Source: JACDAN01 sp963847235 (GTDB taxonomy: Bacteria > Actinomycetota > Thermoleophilia > Gaiellales > Gaiellaceae). From it: a stretch of DNA of 64,000 bases. The notes below the pieces were generated by a model. The model made no database searches. It saw nothing but the letters and a program-made list of their open reading frames with translations, and was not told the DNA's origin. A program made the position numbers and the translations under genes. Shown in pieces: positions 48,070-56,685 of this stretch. Each line of letters opens with the position of its first letter. Within the stretch, counting starts at the first letter, position 1. The stretch covers positions 124,001 to 188,000 of the forward strand of contig CAWJYU010000014.1 of assembly GCA_963847235.1 (NCBI GenBank), written 5' to 3'.

Positions 48070-48959
48070 GCCGCTTCGGCGAGGACCGTGCGGCGCACCC
48101 ACTCCGTCTCCGCGCGCGTCCTCTCACGCAGCTCGAGCCGCTCCTGGGTCATCGGGCCATGGCCGGTGACGACGTGCTTCAGCTCGTCCCAGTCCGGCTC
48201 GCTGAACTCCCAGACGCCGTCGTCGTCCTTGCGCAGCTTCGGGTCCGGAACGGTCAGCCCCAGCTCCCAGATCTGAGGGACGTAGCCGTCGAGGAACTGC
48301 TGGCGCGCCTCGCCGTTGCCCTGGCTCTTGATCCGCCAGACGAACATCGGGTCGTCCTCCTTCGGGATCGGGTTCCCGTGGAACTGCATCAGCGGGCCCC
48401 ACCACCGGTTCAGCGCCTCCTGGACGAGCTCCCGCTGCTCGTCGGTGCCGTTCATCATCGTGAGGATCACGTCGCGGCCGTGGAGGATGTGGAACGACTC
48501 CTCCCAGCAGATCTTCTTCATGATCCGCGCGTACGGCGCGTACGAGCACTTGAGGAGCGCCTTCTGGCTGATGATCGCGGCCGCGTCCACGAGCCAGGCG
48601 ATGACGCCGACGTCGCCCCAGGTCTTCGTCGGGTAGTGGAAGACGTTGTGGAACTTCGACTTGCCCGAGACCAGGTCGGCGAGGCAGTGCTCGCGCGGCT
48701 TGCCGAGGTCCTCGACGACGCGGTAGATCAGCTGCGCGTGGCCGACCTCGTCCTGCACCTTGGCGGTGAGGGCGAGCTTCCGCTGGAGCGTCGGCGCGCG
48801 GAGGATCCACTCCCGCTCGGGCAGGACGCCCATGAGCTCGGAGTTCCCGTGCATCTCGATGAACTTGATCAGCTTGGCCCGGTACTCGTCGGGCATCGGG
48901 TCGTCGGTCTCGACCTGGCCGCCGGACTGGACGTACTCGAGGAATTCTTGCTCGGTCAT
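48066..48959 (-). CDS. paaA: Phenylacetyl-CoA epoxidase catalytic subunit PaaA
   Basis: A 297-residue diiron oxygenase subunit, which epoxidises the ring of phenylacetyl-CoA. Ferritin-like metal ligands are seen in VQDEVGHAQL and CWEESFHILHGRD, with KFIEMHGNSELMGVLPEREWI supplying further conserved residues. The ribosome site GGAGG lies just before ATG 48959. Promoter TACACT and a palindromic AACGATCGTT lie immediately upstream. The reductase PaaE and the ligase PaaK are not present in the window. Confidence 0.95.
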   Translation of the reverse strand: MTEQEFLEYVQSGGQVETDDPMPDEYRAKLIKFIEMHGNSELMGVLPEREWILRAPTLQRKLALTAKVQDEVGHAQLIYRVVEDLGKPREHCLADLVSGKSKFHNVFHYPTKTWGDVGVIAWLVDAAAIISQKALLKCSYAPYARIMKKICWEESFHILHGRDVILTMMNGTDEQRELVQEALNRWWGPLMQFHGNPIPKEDDPMFVWRIKSQGNGEARQQFLDGYVPQIWELGLTVPDPKLRKDDDGVWEFSEPDWDELKHVVTGHGPMTQERLELRERTRAETEWVRRTVLAEAA

Positions 48960-48974
48960 CTCGCCTCCGAAACG

Positions 48975-48984
48975 AACGATCGTT
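48975..48984. promoter_or_regulatory. Palindromic operator candidate between paaA and the TetR gene
   Basis: The perfect 10-base palindrome AACGATCGTT lies directly downstream of the paa -10 box, within 26 bases of the paaA start and 49 of the TetR gene start. This position would block paa transcription when bound. Confidence 0.55.
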
Positions 48985-48990
48985 AGTGTA
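48985..48990 (-). promoter_or_regulatory. -10 box for the paa operon
   Basis: TACACT on the minus strand, adjoining the palindrome at 48975-48984. A ribosome site GGAGG follows downstream, so this transcript has a short leader. Confidence 0.5.
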
Positions 48991-49032
48991 ACCGCAGTAT
49001 GGCGGGAAACGCGGTGAGAATCACTCTAGCCC

Positions 49033-49611
49033 GTGGTCGTACCACGGCGATCGGAGCTAACCCGCGAGGCCGCCCGCCTCTTCGCGGAGCGCGGCTACCA
49101 CGGCACGTCGATCGACGCCCTCGCGAAGGCGCTCGGCGTGCAGAAGGGCTCGCTCTACGCGCACATCGACTCGAAGCAGGACCTCCTCTACGAGGCGATG
49201 AGCGAGGGCTCTCGCGCGTTCCACGAGGCGCTCGACGCGATCCCCGACGACCTCCCCGCCACCGACCGGATCAGGCTCGCGCTGCGCGCCCACCTCCGGG
49301 TCGTCTCCGAGCAGCTGGACGTCGCAACGGTCTTCGTCCGCGAGTGGCGCTACCTCGAGGGCGACCGGGCGGAGGAGTTCCTGGCCGAGCGCCGCCGCTA
49401 CGAGGAGCGCTTCCGCGCGCTCTTCCGCGAGGGACGCGAGGCCGGGGCGCTCCGCACCGACCTCGACGACCAGGCCGCGGTGCTGCTCGTCCTCTCGGCA
49501 GCGAACTGGGCGTACACCTGGCTGCCGGCGGGCGCGGACACTGACGAGCTGGCCGACCGGTTCTTCGCGATCCTGCTCGACGGGATCCGCGGCTACTCGA
49601 CGCCGTCCTAG
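49033..49611 (+). CDS. TetR-family regulator (PaaR-like by context)
   Basis: A 192-residue TetR regulator. Its N-terminal helix-turn-helix is AARLFAERGYHGTSIDALAK ALGVQKGSLYAHIDSKQDLL, and its helical C-terminal ligand domain is of the KstR2/FadR type (VVSEQLDVATVFVREWRYL). It is divergent from paaA with 73 bases between starts. The ligand is probably phenylacetyl-CoA and the target the paa operon (inferred from position). GTG 49033. Confidence 0.9.
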   Translation: MVVPRRSELTREAARLFAERGYHGTSIDALAKALGVQKGSLYAHIDSKQDLLYEAMSEGSRAFHEALDAIPDDLPATDRIRLALRAHLRVVSEQLDVATVFVREWRYLEGDRAEEFLAERRRYEERFRALFREGREAGALRTDLDDQAAVLLVLSAANWAYTWLPAGADTDELADRFFAILLDGIRGYSTPS

Positions 49612-49736
49612 CCGCACTTCCGGGGCTTTGCGCAGGCTTTCCGAGCCGAAGTTCCTTGACTTTGAGCGATAGACGTTTGAAGATCGCACCGGCCCCACAC
49701 GGCGGGGCCAATCATCGTCGTCACAAGGGGAGGGAG

Positions 49737-52700
49737 ATGCGACTCAAGTACCTAGCCGCGGCTGCGCTCGTAGCCGCGCTCGGTGTGATTCTGCTGCCCG
49801 GCTCCGCGATGCCCGTCGCCGAGATCCACGAACACGAAGGTCTCGCCGACTACGACATCCGGAGCGGGAAGATCGCGCCGACAAGTGCCCAGCGGGCACA
49901 CGCGAAGCGCCTCGTCGGGCGCTCGAAAGTACGGTGGAACAGATTCGGCACGCCGTCGTCCATCGTGCGGCACGGCAAGTTCCTGGCCCGCGGCATCCGT
50001 GGGAAATCCGCCCCGGCGGCGGCCAGGTGGTACCTGAACCGACACAAGAGGCTCTTCGGGCTCGCTTCGCTCGACGGGCTCGTCCTCGACAACTCCCACA
50101 GGCTGACCGGGAGCAACGGCTATGCCGTCAGCTTCCGCCAGGTCTTCAAGGGCATACCGACCAGCGAGAGCGGTCTTGTCACAGTCGGCGTCGTCGGGAG
50201 CAAGGCGCGCGGCTGGCGCGTCGCGTACGTCTCGTCCTCGCTGACTCGGGCGACGACCCTCGCCGGGTCGGTCAGCCTCTCAGCAGCCGACGGCTGGGCC
50301 CGCGCGGCACGTGCCTCGAAGGTGAGCCGCTCGGTCGTCAACATCCTCACGAGGAAGCGGATGGGCGGATGGACCCGCCTGCGCGTCGCCGGTCTCGAGA
50401 CGCCTCAGACCGTGCGGCTCGTCGCGTTCCCGACGATTCGCGAGGGCCTGCTGCCTGCGTACGAGGCCCAGGTCGTCGACAGCAAGGCCGGCAAGGCCTA
50501 CAAGTCCTTCGTCGATGCACGGAACGGGCGGCTGCTTGCACGGCACAACCTCGTGCACAACGCCGCGTCGGGCCTGAAGCTCAACGCGGTGACGGTGACG
50601 CCGTTCAGTGGGACGCTGGGCCCGCAGGACGGATTAGCGGGTGCCGTGGTTCATCCCGCGTTCACGGTCGGCCCCGGCGTCCGCGCGGTCAGCGGTTTCG
50701 TGACCTCGACGAACCCGGGGACGGATCTCGTCATGGACTTCTTCCGGGTCGGACCGCCGGACGTCCTGCTGATCCACGCCGACGGCGGCTTCCAGCCGGA
50801 GGGGTTCCGCTATGCCCCGGCCGGCGGCGTACCGCCCGGCCAGTACTACGTCAGGATCTCGGACTTCCCGGGCGGCGGTGGCCCGCCGGAGCCGAGGACC
50901 TACAACGGGACGATCACCATCGACGACACTCCCGCCCCGCCCGCCTACTGGGCGAAGTGGAAGACGTTCCCGGCCCATCCGAACCCCGGCCCGTTCGGCA
51001 GCGGTAGCCAGATGGATCCGTGGGGCCGGCCGGCAACGGACATCCGCCAGACGTGGTGCTGGCGCGACACGGCGAATCCGGCCGAGTGCGATCGGGTCGT
51101 CGGCAACCTCGCGTCACGCGCGCCGTGGGATCACGACCTCGTCACCGATCTCCCGACGAACACGACGATGGGCAACAACGCGGAGACCGCGTCGAACTGG
51201 GCGCACCAGAGCGCCCCGCTCCCGCCGCGGTTCTCGCCGACCAGCCCAGTCCGTGACTACTCGTATCCATGGACGGATACGTGGAACCAGGCGGACTGCA
51301 CAGGCGCCGGCCCGACGGCGGTGCACGGCGTCTCGCTCGACGTCTCGGCTGCGGTCACGAACCTGTTCGTGGCCCACAACCGGATGCACGACTGGGCCTA
51401 CGGGCTCGGCTTCACCGAAACCGCGTGGAACGGACAGAAGCGCAACTTCGGGCTGACCGAGGCCTGGCAGCAGGGTGACCCGGTGACCGGGAACGCCCAG
51501 GCCGGCGCAGGACTGACGACCGCTCAGGCGTTCGCTGTCGGCGCCCGCAACAACGCCAACATGGCGACGCTGGCCGACGGCCTGTCGTCGATCACGAACA
51601 TGTACCTCTGGCAGCCCTCGGCGGGCGCGTTCTACGGCCCGTGTGCCGACGGCGACTACGACATGCCGATCATCGGCCACGAGTACGGCCACATGATCGA
51701 GAACCGCATGATCGGGAAGGGTGGCACCCGGCAGGGCAACCAGGCCGGAATGATGGGCGAGTCCCACGGCGACCTGTTCGGGATGGAGTACGTCAACTCG
51801 AACGGGTTCGTCCCCGTTGCGGGCGAGAACCGGTACGCCGTCGGCGCGTATGCCACCGGCAACCAGTCCCGCGCGATCCGCAACTACAGCATGGGCATGC
51901 CGACCTCGGGCGGAATCCCGCAGCCGAGCAGGCAGCTGCTCGTCAACGCGCTGAACTACGGCGCGATGGGCTACGACGTCACGGGGCCGCAGGTCCACGC
52001 TGACGGCGAGATCTGGAGCCGGACGAACTTCAACGTCCGCGAGAACCTCATCGAGAAGTACGAGGACGACTATCCCGCGGACGACCAGGACCTCCAGACC
52101 GAGTGCGCAGAGGGCATCACGCCCGCACATCGGTGCCCCGGAAACCGGCGCTGGATGCAGCTCGTGTTCGACGCGATGCTGCTGATGCCGGTCAACCCGT
52201 CCATGCTCCAGGCTCGCGACGCCGCTCTGGCCGCAGACATGATGCGGTTCGGCGGAGCGAACCAGAAGGAGATGTGGCTCGGGTACGCAGAGGGCGGGAT
52301 GGGCGTGAACGCCTTCACCGCCAGTGAGCAGGACCTGGACCCGATCCCTGACTTCGAGCCCGTGGGCACGAGGCCGGCGACGGTCACGTTCAGCGCCAAG
52401 AGCACGGACAACGATCCGGTGAACGCCCGGATCTTCGTCGGTCACTACGAGGGTCGCGCCACGCAGATCGCGGACACGAACCCCGCGACTGTTCCCGGCA
52501 CGATCAACCTCGACGACACGGCGAAGTTCGCACCCGGGCGGTACGAGTTCGTCGCGGTCGCACCCGGATACGGACACGTTCGCTTCAGCGAGCGGTTCCG
52601 CTCGGGTGAGCGTGAGAAGATCAAGATCAAGTTCGCGCGGAACTGGGCGTCCTCGGCGTCCGGTGCGACGGTGACCGGCGACGACCAGGCTCCGCCTGTC

Positions 52701-53282
52701 GGCCCGGCCAGCCTCGCGAACCTGATCGACGACACCGAGGCCACCGTGTGGACCGCGGTTGCCGCCAACTGGACGGGCACGGCCACGCCGGGCGTTCCGG
52801 GCGGCAACCTCTCGGTGGACGGCAAGCAGGCGACGATCGACCTGGGCGGAACCGACGACGTTCGCGTCCGCTATGTCCAGGTCAGCGCCCACATCGGACC
52901 CGGCCACAGCCGCTTCGCGGCTCTGCGCCAGTTCGAGCTGTGGGCGTGCAACAGCGACGAGGGCGGGAACTGTTCGACGCCCGCAGGGTTCAGGAGGGTG
53001 TACACGAGCCCGCACGACGCCTTCCCAGGCGATCCTCCGCGGCCAGTGGCACCCCACCTCATCCTGCGGAGCTTCGACGTGCCCAACTTCGAGGCCACGC
53101 ACGTCAAGCTCGTCGTGAAGACGAACCAGTGCACCGGCGCTCCCGGTTACCAGGGAGACCAGGACGCCGATCCGGCCAACAACCCGGACTGCGACACCAA
53201 CGTGCCGGGCAACTCCGCGCGGAACTTCGTCCGTGCGGCCGAGCTCCAGGTGTTCAGCAGGTCACCGGACATCGACGACTAG
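49737..53282 (+). CDS. Secreted M36 (fungalysin) zinc metallopeptidase
   Basis: A 1181-residue extracellular peptidase. The signal peptide is LKYLAAAALVAALGVILLPG. An FTP-type propeptide follows (residues about 40-290, SFRQVFKGIPTSESGLVTV). The catalytic domain has the zinc motif HEYGH (His648, Glu649, His652) and the third ligand Glu675 in GESHGDLFG. The C-terminal third contains beta-rich modules resembling a discoidin-like domain (NLSVDGKQATIDLGGTDDVR) with four to six cysteines. Ribosome site GGGAGG precedes ATG 49737. It stands alone between its own gap and a strong terminator. Confidence 0.94.
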   Translation: MRLKYLAAAALVAALGVILLPGSAMPVAEIHEHEGLADYDIRSGKIAPTSAQRAHAKRLVGRSKVRWNRFGTPSSIVRHGKFLARGIRGKSAPAAARWYLNRHKRLFGLASLDGLVLDNSHRLTGSNGYAVSFRQVFKGIPTSESGLVTVGVVGSKARGWRVAYVSSSLTRATTLAGSVSLSAADGWARAARASKVSRSVVNILTRKRMGGWTRLRVAGLETPQTVRLVAFPTIREGLLPAYEAQVVDSKAGKAYKSFVDARNGRLLARHNLVHNAASGLKLNAVTVTPFSGTLGPQDGLAGAVVHPAFTVGPGVRAVSGFVTSTNPGTDLVMDFFRVGPPDVLLIHADGGFQPEGFRYAPAGGVPPGQYYVRISDFPGGGGPPEPRTYNGTITIDDTPAPPAYWAKWKTFPAHPNPGPFGSGSQMDPWGRPATDIRQTWCWRDTANPAECDRVVGNLASRAPWDHDLVTDLPTNTTMGNNAETASNWAHQSAPLPPRFSPTSPVRDYSYPWTDTWNQADCTGAGPTAVHGVSLDVSAAVTNLFVAHNRMHDWAYGLGFTETAWNGQKRNFGLTEAWQQGDPVTGNAQAGAGLTTAQAFAVGARNNANMATLADGLSSITNMYLWQPSAGAFYGPCADGDYDMPIIGHEYGHMIENRMIGKGGTRQGNQAGMMGESHGDLFGMEYVNSNGFVPVAGENRYAVGAYATGNQSRAIRNYSMGMPTSGGIPQPSRQLLVNALNYGAMGYDVTGPQVHADGEIWSRTNFNVRENLIEKYEDDYPADDQDLQTECAEGITPAHRCPGNRRWMQLVFDAMLLMPVNPSMLQARDAALAADMMRFGGANQKEMWLGYAEGGMGVNAFTASEQDLDPIPDFEPVGTRPATVTFSAKSTDNDPVNARIFVGHYEGRATQIADTNPATVPGTINLDDTAKFAPGRYEFVAVAPGYGHVRFSERFRSGEREKIKIKFARNWASSASGATVTGDDQAPPVGPASLANLIDDTEATVWTAVAANWTGTATPGVPGGNLSVDGKQATIDLGGTDDVRVRYVQVSAHIGPGHSRFAALRQFELWACNSDEGGNCSTPAGFRRVYTSPHDAFPGDPPRPVAPHLILRSFDVPNFEATHVKLVVKTNQCTGAPGYQGDQDADPANNPDCDTNVPGNSARNFVRAAELQVFSRSPDIDD

Positions 53283-53301
53283 GCGAAGACGCCTAGCGCC
53301 A

Positions 53302-53333
53302 ACGAAGGGGGCCGGTTCGCCGGCCCCCTTCGT
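53302..53333 (+). terminator. Strong intrinsic terminator after the M36 peptidase
   Basis: A perfect 14-bp stem ACGAAGGGGGCCGG / CCGGCCCCCTTCGT closes a TTCG tetraloop and is followed by CGTCGTT. Confidence 0.85.
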
Positions 53334-53366
53334 CGTTCAGGCCGTGCGTGGCAAGGTCTGGGCACC

Positions 53367-54248
53367 ATGGCGAGGGTCCTGCTGGTCGTCAATCCGCAGG
53401 CGAGCGGCGTCACCGACGCCGCGACGGAGGCCGTGACCGCCGCGCTCGGCTCCGACGTCGTCGTCGCGCGCACGGAGCGGCACGGTCACGCGGTGGAGCT
53501 CGTCCGTGACGCGGATGCGGATGCGGTGGTGGTGTTCGGCGGCGACGGCGCCTTCAACGAGGCCCTGAACGGCCTCCGCGTCGACCTCCCGATCGGTCTG
53601 GTCCCCGGCGGCGGCTCGAGCGTGCTTCCGCGGGCGCTCGGCCTGCCGGGCGATCCGGAGAGCGCGGCTCGGCGCATCGCCGACGCGCTTCGCGTCGGCC
53701 GGACGGCCGAGGTCTCGCTCGGGCGCGTGAACGGCCGCCGGTTCGGGTTCTCGGCCGCGCTTGGATTTCCGGCGGAGGTCGTGCGTCGCGTCGACGACCT
53801 CGGCCGCGAGCGCTACGGCCGTCGGGCGCCGGACCGCATCTTCCTGACCACAGCCACCAAGCTGCTCGCAAGACGAGGTGGACGCATTCCGCCCGAGCTC
53901 GAGGTCGACGGCCACGGGCGGGCGTCCTTCGCGCTCGTGGCGAACGGCGATCCGTACACCTACCTGGGCCGCCTCCCCGTCCGGCCGACGCCGCTGGCCA
54001 GGTGGGAGGCCGGCCTGGACCTCGTCGCGCCTCGCACGGTCTCCCCGCTCGCGATCCCGCGCCTCGTCGCCGCGGCACTGACAGGGCGGACGCCGAAGGC
54101 GCGCGGCGTCCTCTACCTTCACGACGTGGACGCGATCGAGCTGCGGGCGGACCGACCACTGCCTCTCCAGGTCGACGGGGAGGACCTGGGCGACGTGGAC
54201 CGCGCGGAGTTCTCGTCCGAGCCCAAAGCGGCGAAAATCCTCCGGTAG
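53367..54248 (+). CDS. Diacylglycerol kinase-family lipid kinase
   Basis: A 293-residue DagK/YegS-type lipid kinase. The nucleotide loop GGDGAFNEALNGL has Ala where Thr is usual. PGGGSSVLPRALGLPGDPE replaces the common GTGND/NDFAR segment, and a C-terminal substrate domain with LPLQVDGEDLGD follows. It phosphorylates diacylglycerol, sphingoid or isoprenoid lipids. The substrate is not specified by the sequence. ATG 53367. Confidence 0.9.
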   Translation: MARVLLVVNPQASGVTDAATEAVTAALGSDVVVARTERHGHAVELVRDADADAVVVFGGDGAFNEALNGLRVDLPIGLVPGGGSSVLPRALGLPGDPESAARRIADALRVGRTAEVSLGRVNGRRFGFSAALGFPAEVVRRVDDLGRERYGRRAPDRIFLTTATKLLARRGGRIPPELEVDGHGRASFALVANGDPYTYLGRLPVRPTPLARWEAGLDLVAPRTVSPLAIPRLVAAALTGRTPKARGVLYLHDVDAIELRADRPLPLQVDGEDLGDVDRAEFSSEPKAAKILR

Positions 54249-54264
54249 GCGTCTAATAAGGACC

Positions 54265-55143
54265 GTGGCCTCGCCCCCCAGGGACACCGGATTCGACCCG
54301 GTTCGCGCTCTCGGCGCCATCCTCGCCGTGCTGCTTCTGCTCGCCGTCGTGGCGCTCGCAGCTTCGGCCCGCGGGCCTGCGACGGGAGGCGCCGGCCGCG
54401 ACCTCGCCGATCCGCTCGCGACGCTGCTCTTCGTGCTCGGCGGCGTCTGGGTGGCGGCGCTCCTCGTCGCCTCGCCCTTGATGACCGGTCTGACGCTGAC
54501 CGGCGGGGAGCCGAAGCAGCGCAGGTGGCACGGCAACGTGCTCGCGGGGGTCTTCTTCCTCTCGTTCGTCCTCGCCGGGATCGCGGCTCTGCGGAAGCTG
54601 CGGCCGGGGGACGGCGACGACGACGGACCCGCGGCGAGCACCGGCCAGACCGGGACGACCCCGGACGACGTCGGCCGTGTTCCGACCATCGACCCCGCCT
54701 CGATCGACTGGCTGGTCGTCGGACTGGTCTTCGTCGCCGCCCTCGTGGGCTTCTCGATCCTCGCCGCCGTGCTCGTCCGGCCGCAGGGCCGGTCGCTGCC
54801 GGAGCTCGAGGCGCGCAAGGAGCTCGAGCGGATGCTCGACGAGACGCTCGACGACCTCCGCCGCGAGCGCGACCCGAGACGGGCGGTCATCGCCGCCTAC
54901 GCGCGGATGGAACGCTCGCTCGGCTCCTACGGGCTCCCGCGTCGGGCGGCCGAGGCACCGCTCGAGTACCTCGGACGCGTGCTCACGGCGCTGACCGGAA
55001 GCGCGGCGGCCGCCCGCCGGCTGACGCGCCTCTTCGAGCGCGCGAAGTTCAGCGAGCACTCGATCGACGCGAGCATGAAGGAGGACGCGATCGCAGCCGT
55101 CGGCGCCGTGCGCGACGAGCTGCGCGCCCTGACCGTCACATGA
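54265..55143 (+). CDS. DUF4129 membrane protein
   Basis: A 292-residue protein with three or four membrane helices (LGAILAVLLLLAVVALAAS, LATLLFVLGGVWVAALLVAS, VLAGVFFLSFVLAGIAAL, VVGLVFVAALVGFSILAAVLV). A C-terminal DUF4129 domain carries RRAVIAAYARMERSLGSYGLPRR and EAPLEYLGRVL. It heads the MoxR/DUF58 operon. GTG 54265. DUF4129 proteins accompany transglutaminase-like or MoxR systems. Function unknown. Confidence 0.87.
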   Translation: MASPPRDTGFDPVRALGAILAVLLLLAVVALAASARGPATGGAGRDLADPLATLLFVLGGVWVAALLVASPLMTGLTLTGGEPKQRRWHGNVLAGVFFLSFVLAGIAALRKLRPGDGDDDGPAASTGQTGTTPDDVGRVPTIDPASIDWLVVGLVFVAALVGFSILAAVLVRPQGRSLPELEARKELERMLDETLDDLRRERDPRRAVIAAYARMERSLGSYGLPRRAAEAPLEYLGRVLTALTGSAAAARRLTRLFERAKFSEHSIDASMKEDAIAAVGAVRDELRALTVT

Positions 55144-55656
55144 GCCGCAAGCTCCTTCCGATCCTCGGCTTCGGGCTGCTGGCGACCGTTGTCGCGGCGG
55201 TCGCTCTCGTCGCTGCCCCCGAGCGGCGCGACCTGATCCTCGACCTCTACGTCCTGGCGCTCGGCGGGATCGCCGTGATCCGGCTCGTCGGGCTGACCCG
55301 GCGACGCCGCCATGCCGGGCGAGCGCTCGGAGTTCGACGACGCGCTCGAAGCGACGCACCGGCCGTCCGTGCGGATCGCGGAGCGGGACAAGCTGGCGCG
55401 CGAGGTGCAGCTCGGCATGCAGACCGCGTTCGACCTCCACTACCGGCTCCGCCCGACGCTCGTCGAGATCGCGCGCAACCGGCTCGCGGGCCGCGGGATC
55501 TCGCTCGAGAACGAGCGGCGCGCGAGGGCCGTCCTCGGCGACGAGGCGTGGGAGCTGCTGCGGCCCGATCGGGAGCCGCCACGGAACCGGAACGCGCCGG
55601 GCATCGGAACCGACGACCTCGGCCGCCTCGTGGGCGCGCTTGAGAGGATTGAGTGA
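55140..55656 (+). pseudogene. Membrane protein of the DUF4129-MoxR operon, one frame break
   Basis: From ATG 55140 (overlapping the DUF4129 stop) two helices are read (LLPILGFGLLATVVAAVALV, LILDLYVLALGGIAVIRLVG). Near base 55305 the frame changes, and a soluble C-terminal domain follows (SEFDDALEATHRPSVRIAER DKLAREVQLGMQTAFDLHYRLR, then ARAVLGDEAWELLRPDREPP). Joining the two gives about 171 residues. ATG 55312 could alternatively begin a separate gene. Homologues in this operon type have both parts in one protein, so a frame break is more likely. Confidence 0.7.
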
Positions 55657-56684
55657 TGCACGCAGAGGAGTTCGGCGAGCGCTGCGACCTGATCCTGGGC
55701 GAGGTCGAGCGCGCGGTGGTCGGGAAGCGGGACGCGCTGGAGCTCGTCCTCCTCGGGGTGCTCGCGGACGGCCATGTCCTGATCGAGGACTACCCGGGCC
55801 TCGCGAAGACGCTGATCGCGCGCTCCTTCGCGCAGGTGACGAGCATGGAGTTTGCGCGGATCCAGTTCACGCCGGACCTGATGCCGTCGGACGTCACCGG
55901 CGCGTCGATCTTCGACCAGCGCACGACCGAGTTCGAGTTCCGGCCGGGCCCGGTCTTCACCAACCTTCTCCTCGCCGACGAGATCAACCGCGCTCCGCCG
56001 AAGACGCAGGCGGCGCTGCTGGAGGCGATGCAGGAGCGGCAGGTGACGAGTGAGGGCGTGACGCGCCCGCTCGACCGCCCGTTCCTCGTCCTCGCGACGC
56101 AGAACCCGATCGAGTACGAGGGCACCTATCCGCTGCCCGAGGCGCAGCTCGACCGCTTCTTGCTCCGGATCGGTGTCGGCTACCCCGACAGGGACGAGGA
56201 GTGGCAGATCGTCGAGCGGCGCATGGAGCGGGAGACGGACGAGGTCGTGCTCGGTCCGGTCGTGAATCGCGACCAGCTGCTCGAGCTCCAGGGCGCGCTC
56301 GAGGGCGTCCATATCGCCGAGTCGGTCGGCTACTACATCGTCGACGTCGTCGCTGCGACGCGGTCCGCGTCCGCGGTCGAAGTCGGAGCCAGCCCGCGCG
56401 GGACGCTGGCGATCCTCAAGCTTGCTCGCGGTCGGGCGCTCATGGACGGCCGCGACTTCGTGACGCCGGACGACGTGAAGGCGGTCGCCGTGCCCGCGCT
56501 GGCGCACCGGCTCACGCTGCGCCCGGAGCTCTGGGTGCAACGGATCCCGGCCGAGCAGGTCGTGCGCGACATCCTCGAGCAGGTCCCGACTCCGGCCGCC
56601 GAGGACGTCACGCAAAGCGAAGCATCCGGACGCGCCGGCGGAGCCGGCACGTCCTCGGTCGGCGCCGCCGAGTCGGCGCCTTAG
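55653..56684 (+). CDS. MoxR-family AAA+ ATPase
   Basis: A 343-residue MoxR. Walker A is EDYPGLAKTLIARSFA (a GLAKT variant of the usual GxGKT). Walker B is NLLLADEINRAPPKTQAALLEAMQ. Sensor 1 is FLVLATQNPIEYEGTYPLPEAQ LDRF. The C-terminal lid and a low-complexity end (GRAGGAGTSSVGAAESAP) follow. GTG 55653 or ATG 55656 both fit. It works with DUF58 proteins, which have VWA-like folds. Confidence 0.92.
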   Translation: MMHAEEFGERCDLILGEVERAVVGKRDALELVLLGVLADGHVLIEDYPGLAKTLIARSFAQVTSMEFARIQFTPDLMPSDVTGASIFDQRTTEFEFRPGPVFTNLLLADEINRAPPKTQAALLEAMQERQVTSEGVTRPLDRPFLVLATQNPIEYEGTYPLPEAQLDRFLLRIGVGYPDRDEEWQIVERRMERETDEVVLGPVVNRDQLLELQGALEGVHIAESVGYYIVDVVAATRSASAVEVGASPRGTLAILKLARGRALMDGRDFVTPDDVKAVAVPALAHRLTLRPELWVQRIPAEQVVRDILEQVPTPAAEDVTQSEASGRAGGAGTSSVGAAESAP

Positions 56685-56685
56685 G

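Noticed and set aside
54252..54257. TCTAAT as a -10 box for the DUF4129 gene
   Set aside because: It lacks the first T-A of TANNNT, and a TAATAAGG stretch beside it makes the choice arbitrary.
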